DNA of 64,000 nucleotides from Ilyonectria destructans (taxonomy: Eukaryota; Ascomycota; Sordariomycetes; Hypocreales; Nectriaceae): contig JAHEWK010000028.1 in the NCBI GenBank assembly GCA_020740775.1, positions 62,001 to 126,000 of the forward strand, in the 5' to 3' direction. The notes under the pieces were generated by a model. The model was not told where the DNA came from. It saw nothing but the letters and a program-made list of their open reading frames with translations, and searched no databases. This document shows, piece by piece, positions 43,679-55,930 of the stretch. The position numbers were made by a program, and so were the translations under genes. Positions within the stretch are counted from its first letter, which is position 1. Every line of letters starts with the position of its first letter.

Positions 43679-43701
43679 AAAAAAAAAAAAAAAAAAAAAA
43701 A
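43679..43701 (+). repeat. poly(A) run of 23
   Basis: An uninterrupted run of 23 A residues directly next to the truncated NLR remnant. It may be a retrotransposition tail or a simple slippage tract; no LINE sequence is recognisable beside it. Confidence 0.6.
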
Positions 43702-45287
43702 GGTAGGACTAGGCCACCCGGAAGAAGCTGCCTAACCAGGGCTTCCAATTGATGCCGTTCCGCGGACATTGCGATCCGGGCCAAGGCCTCCCACCTGGAT
43801 CCTTACATAGTACAAGCCTTTGCGCGACCCAAACCGTCCAGCAGTTGATTCCGACCCTCCAAGTCTGGCCTCTGGGCTTTTACCTGACCAATCTACCTCA
43901 CGCGGCGTCCATAACAATGACGACAACATATAATAAGAGCTGTGAGAAGCGGAAGTCGCACTACCTCTTCACATGTTTCCCGCATGCGGGGCGTCGGAGG
44001 CGGAACTCGGCGGGAGGTCGGATATATACCGGTACTAGAAACTCAGATAAGCCCTGTAGCGGCAGCTGACTAGATTTGTATAGCTTAGCTATTGAGGGAA
44101 TGGATTTAGCCCGTCGCTTTCTGGCATCGCATGCTCGTATTTCTCTCTCGCCACCTAAACTTAAAATGCCCCGTCCAACGCATATGAGCTGGTGAATGCA
44201 AGATCTTCGGCGAAGAGCCCCTTGGACGACTCCGCCATAAAGATGAGACCTGCTGTGATTTAATCGTAGAAGCAGCATCCACAAGGTGCACCAGCGAGAT
44301 TTCGTAGCTATTCTCCGTACCTTGGTGTTGAGTTCCAGCCCTGCCAGCCCAGACATTCGGGAATGGTACCACCCCCTACAGATCGAAGGCCAATATACAG
44401 ACGCCTCTTTGTCACGATCCGTTCACCATCACGTCAACCACCAGCTCCTAACGCTGAGCAGCGCCTCGAAGGGCTTCCCAATGATGTCTAGTATGTCTCA
44501 TTCCACGGCGCAGATATTCGTTCAGCGCCAGATCTCTTTTCATTCTCATCGTCTAAATACCAAGAAATCACATGTTAGTACCAAATGGACATTTTTCAAG
44601 TGGTGGAAAACACCAGTTCGTGACGGAACATCGTCTGAAGTATAATAAGGAATATGGTGGGAAGGACAAGTTCAGCATGTGAACAAAAGATTTGTTCATA
44701 GTGATGATCTTTGGAAAGTGTGGTATGATTATGATGATCATATCAGGGTCTCGATCTTTCTGAGAAGGTTATCGGGATCCGCTAATTTCACATGCACCTG
44801 GGAGCAGACTGCTGGGAGACAAATACAAGGACATTGCGGCTGCAAGCCAGCTGAAGACATCTCAAGGCAGCTTCCAGTGAGCAAATAATGCGACCATTCC
44901 CAGGTGCTAATGTCTCTGCATCTGGACAGGACGACCTAGGTAGCAAGGCTTGCAAATTGTGGTTCCACCGCGAGAGTTGCCTTGCGACATGCGTCTTTAC
45001 TCAAACAAAGCGGGAAGCTACACAGCTGAGTGACGTACAACACAACTTAGGAATGAATTGATTATCTCCGTAACTTTCTCGGCCGCCGACTCGCGCGTAG
45101 CCTTTACAGAATATTACTTTTTGCCATCGATCCAGCTCTGTACTCGATCTATTTTTATTTCACATGGCTGGTGCTGGTGCAAATCTTGATTTTCTTCTTG
45201 TAGACCCGAAAGACTCCAAGCTTGCTAGCACTCACTGACAGACGCCGCAGCCATCCTGTGCACTACAATACTTAAGAGAATTCAATA
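43702..45287. other. stretch without a supported gene
   Basis: Several open frames of 60-130 codons occur on both strands (for example 44356-43961 minus, 44286-44645 plus), none with a recognisable domain or splice structure. Confidence 0.3.
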
Positions 45288-45707
45288 ATGGCCGCCCCAC
45301 GAATTTTGGTAGTGTCCGGAGAACTTTCTGGCGTTGGCCATGAGACATTTGGTTCCAACGAACTGATGCATAGGTCCATCAACCCGCCTTTGAGGGTGGC
45401 GCTGACGGACGAGGACGTTCCCCAGACCTTTGCGCAGTTCTCCGAGGGTTGGGGCGGGGAATGCCGCCTCGAGATCACAATGACCGCCAAGCTTGTGACA
45501 AATCGACACATCCTTGTCACAGTCAACGGGAAGTTCTTTGAAGGCGATAGTGAAACAACTACAGACTTGGAAGACGACAGGACTCAAACGGTTCTCGTCC
45601 CAAGGGGTGCCATTCCAATTCCATTCGTTATGCAGTTGTATAATCCAGGTGCTAGCGATACAGGAACTATCCGCCTGACCTTTACGAACACGCCCCGCGA
45701 TGAGTAA
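45288..45707 (+). CDS. small intact protein of unknown family
   Basis: A single-exon frame of 139 residues with ATG in a favourable context (ataATGGCC). It has no signal peptide, membrane segment or cysteine pattern. The sequence alternates short hydrophobic stretches (PRILVVSGEL, LRVALT, CRLEITMTAKLV, HILVTVNGKFF, TVLVPRGAIPIPFVMQLY, GTIRLTFTN) that suggest a beta-sandwich. I do not recognise the family. It has no defects although neighbours are decayed. It may be a lineage-restricted gene. Confidence 0.5.
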   Translation: MAAPRILVVSGELSGVGHETFGSNELMHRSINPPLRVALTDEDVPQTFAQFSEGWGGECRLEITMTAKLVTNRHILVTVNGKFFEGDSETTTDLEDDRTQTVLVPRGAIPIPFVMQLYNPGASDTGTIRLTFTNTPRDE

Positions 45708-46109
45708 GATGTGGTCCTACCTCAAATCCTTATGTGGACTAGCTGCCAGTTACATAGAACTTTCTGGGTCGAGCCTGGTCGCTCATTGTCTTCGAACTTA
45801 GTTTAACTTCAGAACATGATGTTTCGAATTTAATTCACTTTTTTTAGGAACTAAGGCGATACTGTCAGTCTTATCTTCAAGAGCCAATTTGAAGGCGTTG
45901 AGTGTTCATCGACATACTGAGATAACTTTTGATAGATTGAATTGCAAATGTTTCCGCACTCATCGAAAGTCTCTGCGCCATAGGCCATATCCCGACTAGA
46001 CAGAGAAACAATGCCTACTGTAGACACACCCACACAAGTCTATTACGCCTGGTAGGCCATGCCCAGAAGGGCTCTAAAGCTAAAAAAAAAATACATCTAG
46101 TGCTACATA

Positions 46110-46176
46110 CCCAAATCAACTTTAGTAGAGTTAATTTATTTCGCCCCACTTCACAGTGTGTAGAGTTGATTTTATG
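46110..46176 (-). repeat. dispersed repeat, copy 1
   Basis: The complement reads AAATCAACTCTAC, a central AAGTGGGGC and AATTAACTCTACTAAAGTTGAT. The same arrangement occurs in the forward direction at 60196-60282. Paired ATCAACTCTAC motifs look like the end of a Tc1/mariner-type or MITE family. Confidence 0.55.
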
Positions 46177-46656
46177 ACTAGTCATGAAGCTTGTCTTGGA
46201 ATGAGGCGCTTGGCATGCGAGTAACGCCAGTACTCGTCGCAAAAAGTAGGATCTCTAATTGTTTGTATTTAAGGACGACTTTGCTTCCAAAGAAAGTCGG
46301 ATTTCTGACTGTTTTCATTTGAATTCCCTTATTAATCAGGTTGAGGTGCTCCAACGGAGGCGGTCTAGCCATGAGTCCTGCCATGTAGTAGTGCTGGAAG
46401 GCTCACAGGGAGGCATACAAGCTTTGAACAGCATGTTTCATACGGATTGGAACTTTTCGATTTAGAAGAGACTGCCACAACAATAGATTTGAACGTTCTG
46501 TATTTGGGCTTTTCGGGGAACTTGGTGTGTTTTACCTACTCTTGCGCTTTTGCATCTCGATGCTCAAACCGCTAAGGTTCTCGCAGGTTAATGAGCGAAG
46601 CCAACTGCCACGCCGTCAAAGATGCCATGACTTGGTAAGATGTCCCATCTCCCCGG

Positions 46657-46873
46657 CGGTCTTAAGCCTCCAAGCCGGTCACGGCGAGGGTTTCAGGCCA
46701 ATCAGAGCACTTGGTAGTGACGATACCTTTATCGTCTGCTATATTCGGCCCGAGCAGAAGGTAGTCTCGTAATAGCGCCTTATTAGTTATGCCCCTTATG
46801 CCGCTCTGTATAAGGCGCTAATCTGTTAACGACCTAGCAGTAGGGCCGAGTACGGCTTGGAGGCTTAAGACCG
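46657..46873. mobile_element. MITE-like element with 21-bp inverted ends
   Basis: CGGTCTTAAGCCTCCAAGCC plus one further G (46657-46677) recurs exactly inverted at 46853-46873. The 217-bp unit has no coding capacity. Its interior contains a second perfect stem, TAGCGCCTTAT/ATAAGGCGCTA, at about 46772-46820. No target duplication is apparent. It may be a non-autonomous transposon of unknown type. Confidence 0.55.
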
Positions 46874-48241
46874 AAGAGGAGATAAGAGCTTTTGAGTAGT
46901 TTGAAGCCGAATTAATGTATTGCCCGCCCGGGTTGAATTTATTGTTCATCCAGGTCGATATGGTCAAGTGTGGGGCAACCCATGGGTGAATGGCATGAGT
47001 CAGCAAGGGCGAGCTACCGGCGCCCACTGGAACGGCGCCCAGGCGCCGCTGGCCAGCTGGGGATGATCCCGGCGGTGCGCTAAATTTGCCTTTGAGGCCT
47101 ACCACCGGGGGGGTCCAGGGGGTAGCCGCTGATGTCGCCCTGTCTCTGTGTGTTTTCCAAGAACTCTTAAAAGTTTACAGTTAATTTTGCTAAGGTTTTG
47201 AAACGTAATAATTAGATAATAAGGCATAATGTTAAGGACTAGATTTGTTATTTTTATATTTACTAAATTAAAGTAGGAGATATCGAGGCGTGAGTGGCGC
47301 AGAGCGGGACAATTGGGGGGCCTGAGTGACAACCTAAGCAAGAGCTGAACAAAACGCCACAAACTATCTATCACCGAGGGCTTGAAGCGTGACGAATAGA
47401 ATCAGGCATAAAAATGTCACCAACAACGTCTCACTTTCCTCAGGAAAACTATGTGCTACCCAGCGAATCATCGACAAGGTAGAGTTCATGTCTGCATGTC
47501 GTGAATGGTTTGCTTTCTCCCAACTGAAACACTATGTGTCATGCTTCGACCATTGGCATGCTTTATCTTCACGAGTGGCTTGCATTGAGGCAGCATGCAC
47601 CCAGTGCTCAGCGGCAGAGGAGCAATCTGGCCAACCCCTTGAAGCTTAAACCGCCGAAGCCATCGACAATGCCTGCTGTCAGCCAGTCTAAGATCCGCCA
47701 CTAGCCTAAGCTTGGTGTCCATCCTTAGGTAGAAGATTTGAGATTTTATGCCGCAGAAGCTATGGTACGAATACATTGCGTAACCTCAAAGCCACACAAA
47801 GTCACACACGAGGCACACGGGCTTGGGATGCCGCAGTATTACAGCATAATGATGCGTTGCCTACAAGGCCTTAATATAACCTTTTCGTAACCCCGCCGAT
47901 GACGCCACGACTCCAGAGACTTCCGCGCCTCAGTTGGTCAGCCTGTTCACGCCTCCGCGCCCGCTTCTCCCAAGGGTTTTTGGACAGTGTGCATCGTGCG
48001 TCGGCGTAACAAAATCTCTCTCCACACGTCAGTCTTGATCTTTGATCTTTGGATTCCAGGTCAAATGCCCCTCATCCAAGGTTTGTCAAAATCGATAAGG
48101 CCAATTAGCACAGTGTCACCGTGTCGGCACTCAGTCTGCAGACCGGCCGACCTCGACAACTAAATGATCACGTATCTCAACATCGACCATGAATCCGGGT
48201 TTGTGTTCCTTCTCAAATGACACGAATAATCTCAAGTCGCC
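46874..48241. other. non-coding stretch
   Basis: No supported gene; very AT-rich between about 47160 and 47290. Confidence 0.35.
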
Positions 48242-48490
48242 ATGACAAAGACGCGGAAGAAGAATAATTCCACGCACAGATCAAAAACAACACGCGAACC
48301 AGCCTCCGCAGCCGATCCACAGAACAAGAGCAGGCTCTTTCAACACCTCCCTCAAGAACTTCGCGATAAGATATACTCACATGTCTTCTTTTCTACCGAG
48401 AGCGTTTTGAGCGGGTTTGATCCTGATGCGATCAATTCGGTCGACTGCTCTCTGACCGTAATCAAGTCAGACATCCCAATAATGAATAAA
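48242..48490 (+). pseudogene. F-box-like protein, 5' fragment
   Basis: From the ATG at 48242 the frame has a basic, disordered start and then LFQHLPQELRDKIYSHVFF, the typical opening of fungal F-box-like proteins (LP-ELR-KIY). F-box proteins recruit substrates to SCF ubiquitin ligases. Coding-like sequence ends about 48490, where AT-rich sequence and the 3' end of an old hAT element begin. No continuation was found on the other side of the element. Confidence 0.5.
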
Positions 48491-50695
48491 TACATAATAT
48501 TGCCATATTCTTATGTATTCATAGCCGTGCCCTTATATTCTAATCTATTCTTAAGCTTATGAATTATTCCTAATATAACTTGAGGGCCCACTTATATGGT
48601 CGTCGTCGCTTGCAACTTCCATGACCTCGTCATCTACTGCCACGTAGACTTTGTGGATCAAATCATTCTTCACCGAGTTGCTCAGGCATTGAAGTTTCTC
48701 GATAGTATCAGCCGAGAGCCGCGCCCTGTCCCAAGAAATTGTCCGCCTTGCGCAAGAGAATACCCGTTCCGGGTCGTCGGACATCGCCGGTACACTTAGT
48801 ATGTCGATGGCCAATTGGTGTAAACGTGGATACTAAATCCTCTGTTCTTCTCGGCACCACCATTCCAGCGGTGTTTTTGTCGTCATAGGTCTTGGCGGAG
48901 AATTGACGAATTTTTCGAATTCATCCTCATCTCCGGGTTCATCCAAGACACTCATTGACTGCTTGATACGCTCGTACGGTGTTACTTCCCGCTGTTCATC
49001 GTTCAGCCGAGCCGCGGACTCCGACGGGAGTGGCCGGTCCTTGTACTTCGCCCAAAGCTGCCGTGCACCAGCAATGGCGGTATGTCTCCATTCCTCTGCC
49101 CAGTGGCGGTCAAGGTACCTCCGGAGCTTTTCTGGACGGAGCAATAATGCCGTGGCATATATTGGGTTTCTGTCACTCTCTTCATAATACTTCAAGAGAA
49201 CCCACCAGCCCATGTGAATGGAATGAACCATACACGCGTTGCTGGCGTATTTGACCTGCTTTAACATCAGTACAGGTCTGGTAATAGATCGTACTGGCCG
49301 TCTATGACTTATCTTGGCATTCTCAAGCTGCATGAAAAGAATATCGATATTCTCTAGCACCTGATCTATTGATGTCCACTCCATTTGCTGCTCCAAGGTC
49401 GCTTGGTAAAACGGCTGCAAGAACTCGTGAGTCATTTTGAGTACTTGCCAATCATCATGCGTGAGGATGTCGTCTTCCAGCTCGTGGTGGTATTGGTTGA
49501 GGAATATTGGGCAATGGACCCTCTTGGCTGATAGCCGCATCAAGCAACTTGAACCATGAGTTCCAACGGGTGATATTGTCAATTCCAAGCGCCTTTCCTG
49601 CCATGTCATCCCATGCATCGTTGCGCACCGTGGAATTACGGATGAATACCGCAATGTTGTGGAGTTTACCCATTGGGCCGATGCTCCGCCAGCCGGCAGT
49701 GTCATGGCGATTCTTGCGCCTGTCGTGACTCTTGTGGCAAGTATTCGACTGAATCTGGTCGTGTAACGTGTCCGCAACTGTTACATCATTTGCCTCGTGT
49801 TGCGCCTGCGCAATTGCGGCCTGCAGAGCGTCCTCACTAGTTGCAAAGAGAAAGGCTTGAAGGGACAAGTTAATGATATGGCCGGCACACCGCGTTCGAG
49901 AGGACACTGGATCAAGTGTAAGGCCGTACTCTTGCGACAGCTCAACAGCAAGTTGGCGGAGACAGGTGTCATTCTTTGCGTCATTATCCCCAGTGAAGTA
50001 GCCGATTCGGTGCGCTAGGTTGTACTGTCGGATAACCGTCATCAAGTGAGGTGCCATAGCCGCGCCGGCGTGAGAGCGGCGGAGGTTTGGTAGCCCTAGC
50101 AATGATTTTCGAGGTTTGTAGGTCTCGTCAACCCATTGGGCGTGAACAGCGATATAGGCCTTGCGCTGAGGAGAAGACCATACGTCCATGGCAATATGTA
50201 CGAGCTCCGGGCGCGTTCTAACCATTCCTTTACGGATTGTTGATGTGCATCGTAGGCCCTGTCCAAATCCGCCGCAACTGTGCTACCGGAATCAGTCAGA
50301 AACTCTTCAACGGCAGGGTTTATCGCGGCTAGAAGTGCCTGGTATTCCGGCCACGTTATGAAGTTGAGCGGCAAATGTTTATGTGCGGATAGCAGCATCT
50401 GTGCCTCTCGAAAGGCATCGACATTGATTACACTCCGTAGAGTGTTCATCTCATTCTCCCTGACTTGCTGCAGCTGCTTGCCAGTTGTTCTTGCGAAGGC
50501 ATTTTCGATGGCTAGCTGGAGCCTGTTTTGAGATTTTGAATCCTCTCGAACAAGTATGTGATGAACCTTCTCGAGATGATAGCGGGCGTTGCCAGATATG
50601 TGGGTTGACCAGGATGGATTGCGACAACGCGTGCAGTAGTGAAGTAATTTCCCGCTTATAGTGCGTGGCTCGTCGCCTTGAGCTTCTCGAAAGTG

Positions 50696-50703
50696 ATCCC
50701 ATG
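50696..50703 (+). repeat. left target site duplication of the young hAT
   Basis: ATCCCATG, repeated at 53580-53587 directly after the element. Eight bases is the hAT standard. Confidence 0.95.
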
Positions 50704-53579
50704 CAGTGTGGCTAACAGACCGACCGTCTGACAGACCGTCTGACAGACCATCTTCAAACCGCAGACCGACCGACCGTCAAATCTCATCAGACCGACAGAC
50801 CAGACCTGCCGGTCGGATTGGGTGGTCTGGGTTGGTCTTGGTTGGGGTGGTTTCTAGGGCTGCCATTGGTCAGCTCCAGCTTACCTTCACTTTAAGTTCA
50901 ATGACACGACGCGTCTGCCTGACACGACACGTTTGCCTCAGTGAATTTTCGTGTCATGCCAATCTGTCTGAGCCATTGTCAATTCGTGCTGCATTATCAT
51001 GTCTTCTAGCAGAACTACGAGCCACGTGTCGTCAACACCGCAATCTCTTCCATCTCGCCCACCTCCCATCCCGGCTGATGACGGTTTTGAAGGCACGCCC
51101 GCCTCATGCGAGGCTACAACTGACGAGACAGATGCATCACCATGCGAATTTGAAATCGATTGGGAAAATATCTGGCACGGTGGCAAACGACTTATGGGCG
51201 CCAAAAAGAGGCCCCGTCACAGGCGGGTCATCGGCACCAAGATCAAAGAGTCGTAGATATACCGACATAGCGCCAATTTGGAGCATCACGGGGTACGTTA
51301 CTGGCTTTGCAGGATCTGTCATGTGAAGAAGAGCTATTCGACAGCTCTATACGTCTCATCCGGGACGTCTCATGCCGCGAGGCACCTGCTCCGTCAGCAC
51401 CAAATCACGGAGGCAGGGGAGAGTGGTCCCGGCTTGGCGACTCCGTTTACGTTGGCGGCGACGTCTGGCTCCTCGATATCCCGTCTATTGTCGCGGCAGG
51501 CCAGCTTAGGCTTGCAGCTTGCTTCCCATTTTGACGAAGGAACATGGAAAGCTCGCTTCGTGGACTGGATCATAATCGAAGATGTCACCTTCCGACAGGC
51601 ATCCAGCGAGCGCCTTCGGTGGCTGATAGCGAATGGTGGGGAGCTTGCAAGTCAGCTACTTCCGGAACATCACACCACAGTTTGTTCATGGATCCGCCAA
51701 ACCTTTGAATCCCGACGGCAAATCATTGTCAATCTCGTCAAGAACGCGAGGAGCTCAGTTCACCTAAGCTTCGATCTATGGACTGCTCCTAACGGGTTCA
51801 ACTACGTCGGAATCGTCGGCCACTTCGTTGACAGCAACGGCGAAAAGCGTGATGTCCTTCTTGGGCTGCCGCGCCTAGTCGGTCCACACTCCGGTGAGAA
51901 TATTGCCCCTTATGTGAAGGTGGTAATCGACCAATACGAAATGGGCTCCAAGCTTGGCTACTTCATGCTTGATAACGCTGAGAGCAACGATACCTGCCTG
52001 GAGACGCTCGCGAGATGGTTCCCAATGGACGTTGGCCGACGCCGCTTACGTTGCATCGGCCACATTATCAACCTGGTTGTCCGGGCCGTCATCTTCGGCT
52101 CAAACGTTAGCAAATTCGAGATGGAGCTTCGTGGGGCTACGGATGAATTCAGTTTTGACATTTGGGCCAAGAAAGGGGCCATTGGCAGACTCCACAACCT
52201 TGCCACCTACGTCCGCCGGACAGACCAGAGACGACAGGCGCTTCGGCGTTTCCAGACCGAGCTCGCAGGGGACGATGCCATATTTACATTGGAGATCGTT
52301 GTTGATGGCAAGACACGCTGGAACTCAATTTACAGTATGATCACACGTGGTATGCCAGTCTGCCCTTGCCACCTGTGTTGGACATTTGCTGACTCCGGAT
52401 TGACTTATCCTAGCACTCGAGCTGCGCAGCGCTATCGAGCTCTATCAATCCCGCTGGCAAAAACCGAAATATGACCCGGTCCACCGTGACCTAACGAAGG
52501 ACTTCCTCAACGCTGCGGACTGGGTTGAATTAGAGCGCTTCCACGATTTCCTAAAGCCGTTCTACATCCTTACGAAGACTATGGAGGGCAACGCCAACAA
52601 ACCGGGCGCAGAGGGCGGGCATGGTGCAGTGTGGGAGACCCTCAAGACAATGGACTACCTGTTTGTCAAATTCAAGCAGGCCGCGGAGGAAACTAAGTTC
52701 GAGGAGCCCTCCCATTTTAAGTCGGGAATCGACTGCGGATGGGCGAAGCTTGAAGACTATTACGTCAAATCGGACCGTACACCTGTCTACCGAGCAGCGC
52801 TAGCCCTTCAGCCATCATATGGGTATGACTACTTTGAGCGACACTGGAAAACCGCGATGGATAGGCCGCAATGGTACAGCGACATGCAGTCCGCTGTGGG
52901 TAGCCTATTCGACGACTACGTCCGACAGGCTGAAGTTGAAGCTCAAGCTCAAGCGGGGCTTTTGGAAGGCGAAGTCGATGAGATTGAAGCTGACGTTAAC
53001 GACTACAGTTCATTTGGGAAAAGATCAATCCGCTCCTTGAATACACAGCGAAAGAAGGTCAAGGCAGTTAGCGAGCTTGACATATTTCAGACACGGCCAA
53101 TTTACGCGCATGATCTCGACGTTGCAAACCCTCTTGAATGGTGGAATCGACATCAATTGGAATATCCAGTCTTGTATCGAATGGCGCTAGATCTATTCTC
53201 AATTCCTGGCATGAGTTCTGAATGCGAAAGGGTGTTTAGCCAGACCAAGAAAATGATCACGGACGAGCGCAACCGGCTAGCACCTGAGGTAGTCGAGGCC
53301 GATCAGCTTCAAAAACAGTGGCTAATGAGAGGGCTGGTAGTCTAAGTACGTTAGTAGTGCCTGCGTAGAAGAGCAAAAAGGGTTTCATTGTATCCTGTAA
53401 CCAGTCAGGAAATCATTTCAATTGCACTGGTAAAACCTCGGTATGGAGCTATCAGACCGACCTAGACCGACCGGCCGCGCACCCAGACAGACCAAGACCG
53501 ACCGACCGGGAGCCTTGACCAACCCAAACCGACCGACCGAAGGGGCCGGTCTAGGTCGGTCGGTTTGTTAGCCACACTG
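50704..53579 (+). mobile_element. complete young hAT element
   Basis: A 2,876-bp element. Its ends CAGTGTGGCTAACA at 50704 and the complement TGTTAGCCACACTG at 53579 are terminal inverted repeats (one mismatch appears shortly inside). Both subterminal regions are packed with GACCGACCG-type motifs. It is flanked by ATCCCATG on both sides and sits inside the BED-finger codons of an older hAT gene. It carries one transposase gene. Confidence 0.95.
50999..53345 (+). pseudogene. hAT transposase with one in-frame stop
   Basis: Exons 50999-52349 and 52414-53345 (intron GTATGC to TAG) would give a protein of about 760 residues. The order is: disordered start, BED-like finger (YWLCRICHVKK, HAARHLLRQHQ), LSFDLWTAPNGFNYVG and FMLDNAESNDTC (first two catalytic positions), TRWNSIYSMI, and the dimerisation domain (VANPLEWWNRHQ, DLFSIPGMSSECERVFS). 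The only defect is TAG at 51254-51256, in KIKES-stop-IYRHS, where a tryptophan is expected. The change fits TGG to TAG. The transposase would be intact without it, so the element either lost activity recently or is moved in trans. Confidence 0.85.
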
Positions 53580-53750
53580 ATCCCATGTTGATGTGGCTCT
53601 CAGTTTCCTTCTCTTGACCGTATGCTGAGCTGACGACGCCTCGGGTTCCGACAGTGTGCTGGCAACTTGTGAGGCACTGTCAGAGGGTAACACGGAGGAA
53701 GAACTTGACGGGGCATTGAATTGGGGCAGTGAGGATATGTTGACGTCCAT

Positions 53751-54599
53751 TGTCGTGTATAGAGATATGTCGCTGATGTATTTCTAACTGCGTACTTGCA
53801 ACGTGACGGGTACGGCGAAGCAGCAGTTTCAGTTGCTAGGAGTTACGAATATTGGAGGAGTTCACCTCCTATCTAGGGGCCTGATAGGCAGCAATATGCG
53901 TACAGGACTGCAATTTAACCTGAAACACGCTGGGGAAATTGGCACTGGAAAATAGCGGGTCCATATTATTAAATATTATTAATAGTTAACAATATGTATT
54001 TATTGGCAGCGTCTATATTATTATCCTTATGGATAAGCTTAACAATAAATATGCCTTTAACAATAAATATATTCATTACTGGGATGTCTGGGAAATGCCC
54101 GACATGCTCTGTGTGACTTGATGTGGCTCCTGCGTGAAGGTATGTGTGTTCCACGCCGAGGTGGTTGCTGCTGGCGTAAAGAGGATGCCGGTCTCCCGAT
54201 CTTTCTGGTATCGGTCTCGAAGAAGCTTCTGTTGAACAGAAAGGGGGTCACGTGCGGAGTTATGGGTCCTACTTTATGTATCGACCCTGCCTTTTTCGCC
54301 GCAAAGGCGTACCCTGGCCCCTGTCCGTCACTGCCATGCGCCACTACACCATCCCAGCCAATCATAAATCCCCAACTTCTACACTTTCCTTTTTCACTGT
54401 AATCGCAGACACGCTGCTGTGATCTGAGCCCCACTTTGTAATCTAGCCTCATTACCCCGTACCCCAAAGAGCGATCCACAATAATGATCCACAACGCCAA
54501 GAGCTGTTAGAGTACCCTTCAGCTCCCTGTGAGGCTGCAATAACGACCGACTGGTCTGGTCTCCCCTCCCGGATCCATCCCCGCAACCCCCCAGTAAGC
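53751..54599. other. AT-rich flank of the old hAT, no gene seen
   Basis: Very AT-rich at 53960-54075, with no convincing open frame. Confidence 0.35.
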
Positions 54600-55930
54600 C
54601 AACTCAGCTCGACCGAGGCAACGTGCAGTTCGGATGACAAAGTGCATGACTGTTTTGGTGATGCTGCAGGTTTGAGCATCAGGCAGCAATGGGTCGATGC
54701 ATTTCCGGCAACGTTGGCTGAGAAAAACACCGCATCCTGCCGGTTTTATCCGCCTTGGCTGCTGCCGGTAGACAAGTAACTCATGGGTCTACTTTCGAGA
54801 AAGCCACGTCAGCTCGCCATCTCTAGGGTGTTGACTAAGGTAATGTATGACTCGGATGGTAAAGTGCATTGCCGTCTTGGTATTGGTGCAGGCTGCATGT
54901 CAGGCAGCAACGGCCCAGGACTAGACAGCAAGCTCCGATTATAACCAATACCTGCAATATAAGCAACAACAAAAAAATCTCTTTCCGCGCGGAAAGAGAT
55001 GATGCGGGTCATCCAATCAGCTCTAAGGGATCAGCCCGCTCCGCGCCCATCTAACTAACTCAAGAAGTCGATTCAAGTCTGGCTAGGGTCGCTAAGGAAC
55101 ACAATTTCAATGACCCATTGATTACTGCGACCTTCAACACTACCCCACAATTGAGACAATAAGCCACGGACATTATGCCCGGTCTAGCCGCAATTGTGTG
55201 AGGTAAGATAGGGATCTCGGTTACAATCAACACCTGCAATGCAACAGCAATTTTTTTCCTCTGAGGGCGATAGATAACGCAGATCATCTAGTCGGGTCTA
55301 AGCGATCTGCGCGGAACGGGCCGGTCTTTGCCCTACTACGACTTGATGCTGACAGGGTGTGCGGGGCAAGTGATTTACTTTCAGCTACCCACCGTCAGTT
55401 ACCCACTGCTGCAACCTTCTGTGTCACCTCACAAACTGAGACAAGAAACCACGACCATTGATTCCCCATCCGGTTGCACTTGCTGCTGAGTCGTCAGTTT
55501 CTCCCCTCGCTGCCCCACCACGACTTCTAATGCATCCGACCCCTCTCGCACCGGAAAGTGACCCGCCAAGCCGAATAATCGCCTTCTTGGCTTTGGGTCG
55601 CTCACCCCTACATTTGTCTGATGATCAAGCGCCACCAAAGGTCTAATACCCATGTGCCCCCACCACGACATGATCAGCTGCCTGCAACCAGGCACCTGTC
55701 TGACGTGTGCTCATATCTGCCCTGCTTGTACGGAGTAAGATTCAACCCCGACGACGGGGTTTTGGTGGCTGCAGCCGGTCAAACAAGCCGTTTTTGGGGT
55801 TTTCGACAAGAGACTTCATCAAAACCAAAAACGGCAATAGCTTGACGCCGTTTTCTCTTTCCCCGGAGAGAAGATAATGTAGATCATCCCATCAGGGTCC
55901 TCGTCCCCTCGCTCCGCGTCGGAACCATGG
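54600..55930. repeat. diverged tandem repeat of about 280 bp
   Basis: Corresponding segments recur along the stretch. The segment with GATCATC(C/T)A.TC..G near CGCTCCGCG appears at about 54965-55050, 55240-55322 and 55840-55925. The segment with GAGACAA.AA.CCACG.ACATT appears at about 55128-55200 and 55412-55480. The GTGCAG...CAGGCAGCAA segment appears at about 54610-54690 and 54830-54920. The first copy contains a perfect palindrome (ATCTCTTTCC/GGAAAGAGAT around GCGC). No coding capacity. Confidence 0.5.
55787..55835. repeat. inverted repeat
   Basis: GCCGTTTTTGG (55787-55797) pairs with CCAAAAACGGC (55825-55835), and adjacent GGTTTT/AAAACC bases extend the stem. It lies within the tandem-repeat region. 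Confidence 0.6.

Larger units (their letters stand above)
48557..53750 (-). pseudogene. old hAT transposase gene, split and decayed
   Basis: The gene starts at the ATG at 53750 and runs to 53588, ending ATSTWD. It resumes at 50695 with HFREAQGDEPRTISG, completing a BED zinc finger (CTRC and HLEKVH), and continues to 48557. Between the two parts sits a younger hAT. Further on come HIAMDVWSSPQRKAY and YFTGDNDAKNDTCL (catalytic region), ITRWNSWFKLLD and the dimerisation region DILSVPAMSDDPERVFS. Two one-base frameshifts (about 50240 and about 49515) and a TAG at 48835-48833 in place of CAG break it. The element's own inverted repeats were not found with confidence. Confidence 0.8.

Noticed and set aside
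48490..54080. Inverted repeats of the old hAT in the AT-rich flanks
   Set aside because: A shared ATAAATACATA-like string is present on both sides, but the context is so AT-rich that it may be chance, and no 8-bp duplication was found.
54057..54730. Minus-strand frames of 147 and 92 codons
   Set aside because: No recognisable domain; they overlap the diverged tandem repeats.
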